A stretch of 64,000 bases of DNA. Origin: Streptomyces sp. NBC_01485. GTDB taxonomy: Bacteria; Actinomycetota; Actinomycetes; Streptomycetales; Streptomycetaceae. The translations under genes and the position numbers were made by a program. Shown here piece after piece: positions 1 through 10,601 of this stretch (its first letter is position 1; the number at the start of each line of letters is the position of its first letter). The notes beneath the pieces are model-generated. The model had not been told where the DNA came from. It searched no databases and was given only the letters and a program-made list of their open reading frames with translations. Location of the stretch: contig NZ_CP109435.1 in assembly GCF_036227125.1 (NCBI RefSeq), positions 6,882,001 to 6,946,000 of the forward strand, read 5' to 3'.

Positions 1-2
1 CC

Positions 3-587
3 GACTGGTACCGCACGGCCGGCACCCCGACCCAGCCCGGCAGCGTCCTGTGCACGGTCCACGTGCCGGGCCGCGAACCCCGGGTCGTGGAGGCCCCCTA
101 CGGTCTGCCCATCGGCCGGCTGCTGCCCCTGGAGGGCGCTCAGTCGGTCCTCTTCGGCGGCTACCACGGCACCTGGATCCCGGCCCCGGAGGCCGCTCAA
201 CTCACCCTCGACACAAGCTACTTGGGTGCCGGAGTCCTCGCCGCGCTCCCCGCCGACCGCTGCGGCCTCGCCGAGACCGCCCGCATCCTCCGCTACCTCG
301 CCCTGCAGTCGGCCGGCCAGTGCGGCCCCTGCCGGAGCGGCCTGCCCCGCATCGCCACCGCCTTCCGCACCCTCGCCACCCCCGGCCCCCAGGGCACCAC
401 CCGCACGGACCTCGCCCGCTGGTCGGGCCTGGTCGAGGGCCGAGGCGCCTGCCACCACCCCGACGGCACGATCCGCCTGGTCCGCAGCGCCCTGACCACC
501 TTCGCCGCCGAAGCAGACACCCACGCCCACGGCCACTGCACGGCGACCGACCACACACCTTTGCTGCCGATCCCCCAGGAGGCCTGA
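3..587 (+). CDS. NuoF-like NADH-binding/Fe-S subunit, 3' part
   Basis: The open frame enters from before the window, so only the last 194 codons are present. The C-terminal part matches the iron-sulfur region of NADH-quinone oxidoreductase subunit F-like proteins: the motif GQCGPCRSG is followed about 45 residues later by GACHHPDG. Classical NuoF has four cluster cysteines (SCGxCxPC plus one downstream); here the first is Ala (SAGQCGPC), leaving three. It ends one base before the ATG of a small ferredoxin, so the two are probably co-transcribed and act together in electron transfer. It is more likely a stand-alone NuoF-like oxidoreductase subunit than part of respiratory complex I, because no nuo genes follow. 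The substrate cannot be told from this fragment. Confidence 0.75.
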   Translation, partial: DWYRTAGTPTQPGSVLCTVHVPGREPRVVEAPYGLPIGRLLPLEGAQSVLFGGYHGTWIPAPEAAQLTLDTSYLGAGVLAALPADRCGLAETARILRYLALQSAGQCGPCRSGLPRIATAFRTLATPGPQGTTRTDLARWSGLVEGRGACHHPDGTIRLVRSALTTFAAEADTHAHGHCTATDHTPLLPIPQEA

Positions 588-588
588 A

Positions 589-795
589 ATGAACCAGCCC
601 ATGAAAATAGACATCAACTGGACGTCCTGCCAGGCCCACGGCCTCTGCGCAGAACTCCTCCCGGACCACATCACCCTGGACGAGTGGGGCTACCCCCTGG
701 TGGACAACACCCCCGTCCCAACCCGCACGCTGAAACGGGCGAGCAGAGCAGCGTCCGACTGTCCCGCCCTGGCTTTGAAACTAACGCCAAGATGA
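589..795 (+). CDS. Small ferredoxin, [3Fe-4S] type
   Basis: Encodes 68 residues, the usual size for Streptomyces ferredoxins. Cysteines at residues 14, 20 and 58 have the spacing CxxxxxC...CP, typical of single-cluster [3Fe-4S] ferredoxins; no fourth ligand is seen where a [4Fe-4S] protein would have one. It is soluble and cytoplasmic, with no signal peptide. The ATG follows the stop of the NuoF-like gene by one base, and the ribosome-binding site (caggaggcc) lies inside that gene, so translation is probably coupled. Such ferredoxins pass single electrons, often to cytochromes P450 or ferric reductases; the partner here is inferred to be the NuoF-like protein. Confidence 0.85.
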   Translation: MNQPMKIDINWTSCQAHGLCAELLPDHITLDEWGYPLVDNTPVPTRTLKRASRAASDCPALALKLTPR

Positions 796-802
796 GCACC
801 CA

Positions 803-870
803 AGGGGCGCGGGGCTGTATCGATTTGAGGCTCCGCCGCGTGGGCGCGACCAGCCCCCACGCACCCGCAG
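803..870. repeat. Streptomyces-type intergenic palindromic repeat / terminator
   Basis: The interval between the convergent ferredoxin and kinase-like genes contains GGGGCTG (811-817) that can pair with CAGCCCC (851-857), with a second G+C-rich inner segment. Sequences of this pattern (ggcgcgggg...gcgcgacCAGCCCCca...acccgcag) are, from memory, dispersed many times between Streptomyces genes. It is placed to act as a bidirectional terminator. Copy number cannot be judged from one window. Confidence 0.5.
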
Positions 871-884
871 ACAAAACACAACCC

Positions 885-1790
885 CTAAAGCCACCCAGCA
901 AACTCCAGCAACAACTCGGCATCCCGCCCCCGCCCAACCCGAAGCGCCCGCACCCCGGACTCCACAGCCCGAAAGAGACTCCACCCCCGCACCCGCTCCG
1001 CATCCAGCTCCAACGACTCCGCCAACTTCCGAACCCGCCGCCGAGTAGTCCCCGCCCCCGAGGGCGAGGCGATCAGATCCTCCACCCGATCCCGCACCAG
1101 CCGAGCCAGATCGAACGCACACTCACCCACCACCGGATCCGGCCCCACGGCCAGCCACGGCGCCCGCTCACCCGCCAGCACCTTGCTCTGCCGAAACGTC
1201 CCGTGCAACAACCGCACCTCGGGCGGCGCGGCCACCAACTCCTCCCGGGCGGCGAGAGCGGCGTCCACCAGCGCACCCACCTCGGGCACCGCGGAGCCGA
1301 CGGCAGTCTCCCGCATCGCCTCGGCCTGCCGCCCGGTCCGCTCGGCCACCGTCTCGAAGACCTGCCCGGCAGGCGGCTCCACCCACAGCCGCCGCAACGT
1401 CCCCGCCGCCTCCAGCAGCGCCTTCGCCTCCGCCAGCGACCGCACCGACACATCGGGATGCAGCCGCTCCAGCAGCAGCACCCCGGCCGTCTCCTGCCCC
1501 TCCAGCAGCTGTACGGCGCCCTGGCCGCCCCAGTGCGCCAGCGCGGCCCGCTCGGCCTCGGGCCGGAACCGGGGCGGGGCCAGCTTCAGCACGGCCGGTG
1601 TCCCGTCCGCACGGCGCACGAGCACGACCAGGCTGGAACGGCCACCCGGCACCTGGACCCGGTCGACGGTCAACCCGCGTAGATCTACGGCCTGTTGAGC
1701 CGCCTCCGGCAGCTTCTCCAACCAGCCGTCACCGTCCGGTGCCGTCTCACCGAGAGCCCTGACCAGACGCTGCGGCGGTTCGAAAGCCAT
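885..1790 (-). CDS. Aminoglycoside-phosphotransferase-fold protein, catalytic loop degenerate
   Basis: A 301-residue protein of the APH/StrB-like kinase fold: an N-lobe segment VLKLAPPRFRPEAERAAL matches the ATP-binding lysine strand and alpha-C region, and the C-lobe has VGPDPVVGECAFDLARL, close to the usual DPxxxxGdpafDla segment. The catalytic loop, normally HGDxxxxN, reads HGTFRQSK at residues 196-203, so the catalytic Asp is Thr and the metal-binding Asn is Lys. On family knowledge this should be inactive as a kinase or use another mechanism. The ATG at 1790 (MAFEPPQRL) is chosen because homology-like sequence begins there; the frame stays open further upstream. It is cytoplasmic, and lies downstream of and in the same direction as the DUF4439 gene, 28 bases away. 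Confidence 0.75.
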   Translation of the reverse strand: MAFEPPQRLVRALGETAPDGDGWLEKLPEAAQQAVDLRGLTVDRVQVPGGRSSLVVLVRRADGTPAVLKLAPPRFRPEAERAALAHWGGQGAVQLLEGQETAGVLLLERLHPDVSVRSLAEAKALLEAAGTLRRLWVEPPAGQVFETVAERTGRQAEAMRETAVGSAVPEVGALVDAALAAREELVAAPPEVRLLHGTFRQSKVLAGERAPWLAVGPDPVVGECAFDLARLVRDRVEDLIASPSGAGTTRRRVRKLAESLELDAERVRGWSLFRAVESGVRALRVGRGRDAELLLEFAGWL

Positions 1791-1818
1791 ACGCGAGCCG
1801 TTCCCTTCCCTCTCCCGG

Positions 1819-2331
1819 TCAAGCGGTCGGTGTCCCCGAAGCTCCGGCTCCTGCTTCCGCCCCGGCCGCGGCCGTGGCCGGATCCGTGGCCGGATCCGCA
1901 CCGGTCCGCTCCGCGAGACCAGGGAAGGGTACGCTGCCGCCGCGCCAGCGCACCGCACGGACCGCCGCCTCCCGCAGCGCCGCCGCGGCATCCCGGCGAC
2001 GCGTCCGCGTGGCCGCCCGCACCAGGTCGGAGTAGACCCCGGCCACGCGCTCCTCCAGCTCGGCGGCGAGCCGGACCGCCGCCGTCGAGTCCGGCACCGG
2101 GAACGGCAGCGCGTACCCGGCGCTCGCGGCGACCGGCTCCGCGCCCAGGCCCCGCACCTCACGCGCCAGCGCGTCCCGGCGAGCCCGGTGCGCGTCGTAC
2201 GCGGCCAGTGCCTCGGTGCGCCGCTCCTGCGAAAGACGCCCGCCGACGACCCCGTACCCGTACACCGCGGCATGCTCGGCGGCCAGGGCCGCCTGGAGCG
2301 CCGTCAGCTCCGCGCTCGTCGCCCCACTCAT
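1819..2331 (-). CDS. DUF4439 ferritin-like domain protein
   Basis: A 170-residue helical protein beginning MSGATSAELTALQAALAAEH. The N-terminal LQ.ALAAEHAAVYGYGVVGG with further Glu/His-containing helices (ELEERVAGVYSDL) fits the DUF4439 ferritin-like family. The last 30 residues are an Ala/Gly/Thr-rich tail, probably disordered. No signal peptide is seen. Its start overlaps the stop of the upstream lipoprotein gene by four bases (ATGA), so the two are translationally coupled, and they are found together in Streptomyces. Biochemical function is not known; whether the di-metal ligands of true ferritins are complete cannot be judged here. Confidence 0.75.
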   Translation of the reverse strand: MSGATSAELTALQAALAAEHAAVYGYGVVGGRLSQERRTEALAAYDAHRARRDALAREVRGLGAEPVAASAGYALPFPVPDSTAAVRLAAELEERVAGVYSDLVRAATRTRRRDAAAALREAAVRAVRWRGGSVPFPGLAERTGADPATDPATAAAGAEAGAGASGTPTA

Positions 2332-2888
2332 CGGGCACCCTCCGTCAGCAGATACGCGTGCGCCGCGCCGGCCGCCGCCACCGAGGCCAGCAGCCGGGCC
2401 AACTCACCGGGGACGTCCAGCAGTTGCGTGGCCCTGCGGTCGGCGAGCGCCCGCTCGGCGGCGGCCAGCCCGGAGAGGGCGTCCTTCTCGGTCACGGGCG
2501 CGGCGGGCACGACTGCCGCCGGGGCCGAGCCGGACGCGCTGGGGGAGACGGTGGGGGAGGGGGTGGGCGCGGCGGGTGCTTTCCGCACGCCGCCGAACGC
2601 CTCCACGTGCCGTACGGCCTCCGCCCGCAGCGGTGCCAGCCGCACCGCCAGCGCGGGATGGCCGGCGAGGACGGCGTCGTACCGCGCCACCAGCCCGTTG
2701 CTCTCCTGGGCCGCACGCGCGCGTGCCCGCTCGGCGACCGACGGGCTGCCGCTCGCGCTCCCCTCGCCCTCCTCGCGCTCTCCGGCGCCGGACGAGCAGC
2801 CCACGAGCAGCGCGGCCCCCGCGGCCGACGCGAGCAGGGATCTTCTGCGCGGCCCCGACGGGGTGCGCGAGGGGAGGGGGAACGGCAC
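2328..2888 (-). CDS. Secreted lipoprotein, possibly Tat-exported
   Basis: A 186-residue protein with an N-terminal export signal: GPRRRSLLASAAGAALLVGC places an Arg-rich n-region before a hydrophobic stretch and a lipobox ending LVGC, so it should be lipidated and held on the outer face of the membrane. The arginines suggest the Tat route, though the signal is not a canonical RRxFL. After a Ser/Glu/Gly linker come helices rich in Ala, Arg and Glu and a Pro/Ser/Ala linker near residues 105-130. It is the first gene of the minus-strand group and overlaps the DUF4439 gene by four bases. Function unknown; the pair probably acts together. Confidence 0.75.
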   Translation of the reverse strand: MPFPLPSRTPSGPRRRSLLASAAGAALLVGCSSGAGEREEGEGSASGSPSVAERARARAAQESNGLVARYDAVLAGHPALAVRLAPLRAEAVRHVEAFGGVRKAPAAPTPSPTVSPSASGSAPAAVVPAAPVTEKDALSGLAAAERALADRRATQLLDVPGELARLLASVAAAGAAHAYLLTEGAR

Positions 2889-3115
2889 GGCAGACGTCCT
2901 CGGGGAACTCGTACGAAAGAAACACCAAGAAGGGCGGCAGGCCCGTGATCACCGTACCCGCGCACCCGGCCCCCATCACTCAGCGGCACCGTTTCGCCGC
3001 ATGCCCGGCCACCCTCCGTGCACAGGTGGACGGCAACACACCCTGCGACCGGATACCCTTTGACCAGACACGCGATCCAAACCACAACAGCACACGCGGC
3101 CGAGGAGTCACCCGG

Positions 3116-3667
3116 ATGAGCACCACCCAGAGCGAGAGGCTGCGAGAGCTCCTGGAACCGCTCGTCGCCTCCCAGGGGCTGGACCTCGAAGAGATCACGG
3201 TGGACTCCGTCGGACGCAAGCGGGTGCTGAGCGTCGTCGTCGACTCCGACACCGGGGCGGACCTGGACCAGATCGCCGATGTGAGCCGCGCGCTCTCGGC
3301 GAAGCTCGACGAGACGGACGCGATGGGCGAGGGCGAGTACACCCTCGAGGTCGGCACCCCGGGCGCGGAGCGCGCCCTCACCGAGCACCGGCACTACGTG
3401 CGCGCCGTCGACCGGCTGGTCAGGTTCCAGCTCACCGAGGGCCGCGACGAACTGGTCGCGCGGATCCTGGAGGTCGACGACGAGGGACTCGGTCTGGAGG
3501 TACCCGGCGTGAAGGGCCGCAAGGCCACCGCCCGCAGACTCGCCTTCGGCGACATCGACAAGGCACGCGTGCAGGTCGAGTTCAACCGCAAGGACAAGAG
3601 CGACAAGCACGACGACAACGACAAGCGCGACGACAACGACGAGAACGAGAAGGAAGAGGAGGCGTAG
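3116..3667 (+). CDS. rimP: Ribosome maturation factor RimP
   Basis: A 183-residue RimP, needed for 30S subunit maturation in the cytoplasm. The N-terminal domain shows RLRELLEPLVASQGLDLEEI and VVVDSDTGADLDQIADVSRALS, and the middle has EVGTPGAERALTEHRHYVRAVDRLVR, all typical of the family. The last 30 residues are an almost pure Lys/Asp/Glu/Asn tail, common in streptomycete RimP and probably disordered. The ATG at 3116 is chosen because the frame before it has no family similarity. It is the first gene of the conserved rimP-nusA-ylxR-infB-rbfA-truB cluster, and nusA starts two bases after its stop. Confidence 0.93.
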   Translation: MSTTQSERLRELLEPLVASQGLDLEEITVDSVGRKRVLSVVVDSDTGADLDQIADVSRALSAKLDETDAMGEGEYTLEVGTPGAERALTEHRHYVRAVDRLVRFQLTEGRDELVARILEVDDEGLGLEVPGVKGRKATARRLAFGDIDKARVQVEFNRKDKSDKHDDNDKRDDNDENEKEEEA

Positions 3668-3669
3668 CC

Positions 3670-4665
3670 GTGGACATCGACATGAGTGCCCTGCGGGGCT
3701 TGGTGCGGGAGAAGGAGATCTCCTTCGACCTGCTGGTCGGGGCGATCGAGTCGGCCCTCCTCATCGCCTACCACCGCACCGAGGGAAGCCGCCGTCACGC
3801 GCGCGTGGAGCTCAACCGGGAGACCGGACATGTGACCGTGTGGGCGAAGGAGGACCCCGACGACATCGAGGAGGGGCAGGAGCCCCGCACGTTCGACGAC
3901 ACCCCGTCCGACTTCGGCCGGATCGCCGCCACCACGGCCAAGCAGGTCATCCTGCAGCGCCTGCGCGACGCCGAGGACGACGCGACGCTCGGCGAGTACG
4001 CCGGCCGTGAGGGCGACATCGTCACCGGCGTGGTCCAGCAGGGCCGCGACCCGAAGAACGTCCTCGTGGACATCGGCAAGATGGAGGCCATCCTGCCGGT
4101 GCAGGAGCAGGTCCCCGGCGAGACGTACACGCACGGCCTGCGCCTGCGGTCGTACGTCGTCCGGGTGGCGAAGGGCGTGCGCGGCCCGTCCGTGACGCTC
4201 TCGCGGACGCACCCCAACCTGGTGAAGAAGCTCTTCGCCCTGGAGGTGCCGGAGATCGCCGACGGTTCCGTCGAGATCTCCGCCATCGCCCGCGAGGCCG
4301 GTCACCGCACGAAGATCGCCGTCAGGTCCACCCGTTCGGGTCTGAACGCCAAGGGCGCCTGCATCGGCCCCATGGGCGGCCGGGTGCGCAACGTGATGGG
4401 CGAACTGAACGGCGAGAAGATCGACATCGTCGACTGGTCGGACGACCCGGCGGAGATGGTCGCGAACGCGCTGTCCCCGGCCCGGGTCTCCAAGGTCGAG
4501 GTCGTCGACTTCGCGGCCCGCTCCGCGCGCGTGACGGTGCCGGACTACCAGCTGTCCCTGGCGATCGGCAAGGAAGGGCAGAACGCCCGGCTCGCCGCCC
4601 GCCTGACCGGCTGGCGGATCGACATCCGTCCGGACACCGAACAGACCGAACAGCCTGCCGAGTAG
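3670..4665 (+). CDS. nusA: Transcription termination/antitermination factor NusA
   Basis: A 331-residue NusA that binds RNA polymerase and nascent RNA and takes part in pausing, termination and rRNA antitermination. Order: N-terminal polymerase-binding domain (about 1-110), an S1 domain (GDIVTGVVQQGRDPKNVLVDIG), then two KH domains (AGHRTKIAVRS...GACIGPMGGRVRNV and YQLSLAIGKEGQNARLAARL). It lacks the C-terminal acidic repeats of enteric NusA, as usual in actinobacteria. The start is GTG at 3670, just after the rimP stop; an internal ATG five codons on is possible. Coupled to rimP. Confidence 0.95.
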   Translation: MDIDMSALRGLVREKEISFDLLVGAIESALLIAYHRTEGSRRHARVELNRETGHVTVWAKEDPDDIEEGQEPRTFDDTPSDFGRIAATTAKQVILQRLRDAEDDATLGEYAGREGDIVTGVVQQGRDPKNVLVDIGKMEAILPVQEQVPGETYTHGLRLRSYVVRVAKGVRGPSVTLSRTHPNLVKKLFALEVPEIADGSVEISAIAREAGHRTKIAVRSTRSGLNAKGACIGPMGGRVRNVMGELNGEKIDIVDWSDDPAEMVANALSPARVSKVEVVDFAARSARVTVPDYQLSLAIGKEGQNARLAARLTGWRIDIRPDTEQTEQPAE

Positions 4666-4777
4666 CGGGGGAACAGATCTCGGCCTGCGGAGGCTCAGAT
4701 CACGACAGATGTAACGCGGCAACTGTTCGAATCCTGACCCAAAGGGGTGAGGCTGCCGCGGGGAGGTAGACTTAACA

Positions 4778-5074
4778 GTGTCTGGCCGGACGCACGCCGG
4801 AGCATGCCCTGAACGCACCTGTGTGGGGTGCCGGGAGCGAGCGGCCAAGACGGAGCTGCTGCGCATCGTGGCGATCAAGGACGCATGCGTCCCCGATCCT
4901 CGCGGTACGCTGCCCGGCCGGGGTGCGTATCTGCATCCCGCCCCGGTCTGTCTCGACCAGGCGGTCCGCCGCCGGGCGTTCACGAGGGCGCTGCGTGCCC
5001 CAGGAGCGCTCGACACAAAGGCGTTGCGCCAATACGTCGAGCAGACGAACGTTGCCGAGGAGGCAACACAGTAA
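4778..5074 (+). CDS. ylxR: YlxR family RNA-binding protein (DUF448)
   Basis: A 98-residue basic protein with the YlxR signature: RTCVGCRERAAKTELLRIV, then DPRGTLPGRGAYLHP. It is a cytoplasmic nucleic-acid-binding protein always found between nusA and infB; its exact role is unsettled (regulatory and RNase P-related roles have been suggested for homologues). The GTG start at 4778 has a purine-rich ggggaggt 11 bases upstream. A TAGACT hexamer at 4767-4772 lies so close to the GTG that a leaderless transcript is conceivable, but no good -35 is seen. Its last codons are followed by a 147-base gap before infB. Confidence 0.9.
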   Translation: MSGRTHAGACPERTCVGCRERAAKTELLRIVAIKDACVPDPRGTLPGRGAYLHPAPVCLDQAVRRRAFTRALRAPGALDTKALRQYVEQTNVAEEATQ

Positions 5075-5221
5075 GAAGGCGTCGTACGGAACCTCCGTGC
5101 GGCTCTGGTACCCCGCGAGTTGGAAGTAGGTCGAGATTGCGATGAGCACTCGATGAGCACGCGATGAGTACGCCCATGAAGTAGCGACGGTCCGGACGCA
5201 CCCGGACCTAAAAGGAGCGAA

Positions 5222-8380
<3,159 letters not shown>

Positions 8381-8393
8381 CCAGCCGTGGTTC

Positions 8394-8431
8394 GCACCGG
8401 CCGACGGGGATCGCTCCCCGTCGGCCGGTGC
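8394..8431 (+). terminator. Hairpin after infB
   Basis: A perfect 16-bp stem, arms 8394-8409 and 8416-8431, encloses the 6-base loop atcgct just after the infB stop. There is no U-tract, as is often the case in Streptomyces. It may end or attenuate transcription into ylxP-rbfA-truB, or protect the infB 3' end. Confidence 0.75.
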
Positions 8432-8566
8432 GGCGTCCGGCGCACGCATGGGCGGGGTAAAAACCCTGTCGAGCAGCCGCCCGGATCGTTGTACCGTTCT
8501 TGATGTCCCTGTCCCATGGACGGCAGGGCCATCGATCCCGTACCGGCGGGTGAACCGGTTACACAC

Positions 8567-8860
8567 ATGTACGTGGGGACTCTGTCCTTCGACCTCCTCC
8601 TCGGCGACGTACGGTCGCTGAAGGAGAAGCGCTCCGTCGTCCGTCCGATCGTCGCCGAGCTCCAGCGCAAGTACGCGGTGAGCGCGGCCGAGGTGGACAA
8701 CCAGGACCTCCATCGCAGGGCCCGGATCGGCCTCGCCGTGGTCTCCGGTGACGCGGAGCACCTGACCGATGTGCTGGACCGGTGTGAACGGCTGGTCGCC
8801 GGCCGCCCCGAGGTGGAGCTGCTGTCGGTCAGACGCCGCTTCCACGGCGAAGACGACTGA
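8567..8860 (+). CDS. DUF503 family protein (YlxP-like)
   Basis: A 97-residue protein with the DUF503 pattern: MYVGTLSFDLLLGDVRSLKEKRSVVRPIV at the start, then KYAVSAAEVDNQDLHRRARIGLAVVSGD. It is cytoplasmic and of unknown function; homologues (YlxP) sit beside rbfA in many Gram-positives and are thought to touch ribosome biogenesis. The ATG at 8567 is preferred over an in-frame ATG at 8516 because family similarity begins exactly at MYVGTLSF. rbfA follows after 47 bases. Confidence 0.88.
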   Translation: MYVGTLSFDLLLGDVRSLKEKRSVVRPIVAELQRKYAVSAAEVDNQDLHRRARIGLAVVSGDAEHLTDVLDRCERLVAGRPEVELLSVRRRFHGEDD

Positions 8861-8907
8861 CCGACCAGACAAGAACGCAAGAAGAAGAAAGAACGGGAGA
8901 CGGACCA

Positions 8908-9357
8908 GTGGCCGACAACGCGCGCGCCAAGAGGCTGGCGGACCTCATCCAGCAGGTGGTGGCCCAGAAGCTGCAGCGCGGGATCAAGGACCCGCGGCTC
9001 GGCTCCCACGTCACCATCACGGACACCCGCGTCACGGGTGACCTCAGGGAAGCGACCGTCTTCTACACCGTGTACGGGGACGACGAGGAGCGTGCGGCCG
9101 CGGCCGCCGGCCTGGAGAGCGCCAAGGGCATCCTGCGCTCCGAGGTCGGCCGCGCGGCCGGCGTGAAGTTCACGCCGACGCTCGCCTTCGTCGCCGACGC
9201 CCTGCCGGACAACGCCCGCACCATCGACGACCTCCTCGACAAGGCGCACGCCGCCGACGAGAAGGTCCGCGAGGCGTCCGCGGGCGCCGGGTACGCGGGC
9301 GAGGCCGACCCGTACAAGAAGCCCGGTGACGAGGACGAGACGGACGACTCCGCCTGA
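8908..9357 (+). CDS. rbfA: 30S ribosome-binding factor RbfA
   Basis: A 149-residue RbfA, a KH-fold cold-shock factor that helps mature the 16S 5' end in the 30S subunit. Features: ADNARAKRLADLIQQVVAQKLQ, then DPRLGSHVTITDTRVTGDLREATVFYTV, and LRSEVGRAAGVKFTPTLAFVAD. The C-terminal 25 residues are an acidic, probably flexible tail (DEDETDDSA). It starts with GTG preceded by gggag. The stop overlaps the ATG of truB by one base (TGATG), so the two are coupled. Confidence 0.94.
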   Translation: MADNARAKRLADLIQQVVAQKLQRGIKDPRLGSHVTITDTRVTGDLREATVFYTVYGDDEERAAAAAGLESAKGILRSEVGRAAGVKFTPTLAFVADALPDNARTIDDLLDKAHAADEKVREASAGAGYAGEADPYKKPGDEDETDDSA

Positions 9358-10262
9358 TGAACGGCAAGCAGACCCCGCCCGACGGCCTTGTCATCGTCGA
9401 CAAGCCGTCGGGCTTCACCTCGCACGACGTCGTGGCCAAGATGCGGGGCATCGCCAAGACCCGCCGCGTCGGCCACGCCGGCACGCTCGACCCGATGGCG
9501 ACGGGCGTCCTCGTCCTCGGCATCGAGAAGGCGACCAAACTCCTCGGGCACCTCGCGCTCACCGAGAAGGAGTACCTGGGCACGATCCGGCTCGGCCAGA
9601 CGACCCTGACGGACGACGCGGAGGGCGAGATCACGGGGCGTGCAGACGCCTCGAAGGTCACCCGGGACGCGATCGACGCCGGCATCGCCAAGCTCAGCGG
9701 CCACATCATGCAGGTGCCGTCCAAGGTCAGCGCCATCAAGATCAACGGCGTCCGCTCCTACAAGCGGGCCCGTGACGGCGAGGACTTCGAGATCCCGGCC
9801 CGCCCGGTCACCATCTCCGCCTTCTCGGTGTACGACGTCCGCGACGCCGTCGCCGAGGACGGCACCCCGGTGCTGGACCTGGTCGTGTCCGTCGTCTGCT
9901 CCTCCGGCACCTACATCCGCGCCATCGCCCGCGACCTGGGTGCCGACCTCGGCGTCGGCGGCCATCTCACCGCCCTGCGCCGCACCCGCGTCGGCCCCTA
10001 CAAGCTGGACTCGGCGAAGACCCTCGACCAGCTCCAGCAGGAGCTGACCGTGATGCCGATCGCCGACGCCGCGGCCGCCGCGTTCCCCCGCTGGAACGTG
10101 GACGACAAGCGGGCCCGGCTGCTCCTCAACGGCGTACGCCTGGAGATGCCCGACGAATACGTCGGCGTGGGCACCGTGGCCGTCTTCGACCCCGAGGGCC
10201 GTTTCCTGGCCCTGGTGGAGGAGCAGAAGGGGAAGGCGAAGAGCCTGGCCGTGCTGGCCTGA
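9357..10262 (+). CDS. truB: tRNA pseudouridine-55 synthase TruB
   Basis: A 301-residue enzyme that makes pseudouridine 55 in the T-loop of tRNAs. The catalytic motif GHAGTLDPMATGVL gives the nucleophile Asp45. Other family segments are DGLVIVDKPSGFTSHDVV at the N-terminus, QVPSKVSAIKINGVRSYKRAR, and VVCSSGTYIRAIARDLG. A C-terminal domain of about 60 residues (VDDKRARLLLNGVRLE) is of the TruB C-terminal type. It ends the translation cluster; 339 bases of non-coding sequence follow. Confidence 0.95.
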   Translation: MNGKQTPPDGLVIVDKPSGFTSHDVVAKMRGIAKTRRVGHAGTLDPMATGVLVLGIEKATKLLGHLALTEKEYLGTIRLGQTTLTDDAEGEITGRADASKVTRDAIDAGIAKLSGHIMQVPSKVSAIKINGVRSYKRARDGEDFEIPARPVTISAFSVYDVRDAVAEDGTPVLDLVVSVVCSSGTYIRAIARDLGADLGVGGHLTALRRTRVGPYKLDSAKTLDQLQQELTVMPIADAAAAAFPRWNVDDKRARLLLNGVRLEMPDEYVGVGTVAVFDPEGRFLALVEEQKGKAKSLAVLA

Positions 10263-10601
10263 GCCGCTCTTCGCCCTGCCCGCTCTGTTCGCCTGTCCGT
10301 TCCGTCCACCTGTTGGCTCGGTGCACCTGCCGGCTCGGTCCAACTGGTCTGCCTGCTCTGTCCGCTCCGCCCGTGGAGCGGCGAGCACGGGGTTGTGCTG
10401 CGCCGCCGCTCCACGGTCCCCCTCGGTTCCCCCACCCCTAAGGTGTGTCCAACAGCCCCCGTTCATTCACCCGTCCGGGCAGGCGCTCGGAGTGAACCGA
10501 GGGAGTGCAGGGGGGCGCGTTCGCTCTGCGATCTGTCCCGCTGATCATCCCGCCCCTACCGTCGAACCGAAGGTACGCGGGCGCGGCGGGGAGGTACGAC
10601 G
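10263..10601. other. Intergenic region between truB and the 1270-residue protein
   Basis: No gene is supported here. The first 110 bases are pyrimidine-rich with several imperfect copies of a gtccgttccgtccacctg-like pattern. The end carries a strong ribosome-binding site, ggggaggt at about 10589-10596, for the ATG at 10602. A promoter for the large gene should lie here, but I see no convincing -35/-10 pair. Confidence 0.5.

Noticed and set aside
4767..4778. Leaderless promoter for ylxR
   Set aside because: The TAGACT hexamer fits a -10, but no -35 is present and a normal ribosome-binding site explains initiation at the GTG.
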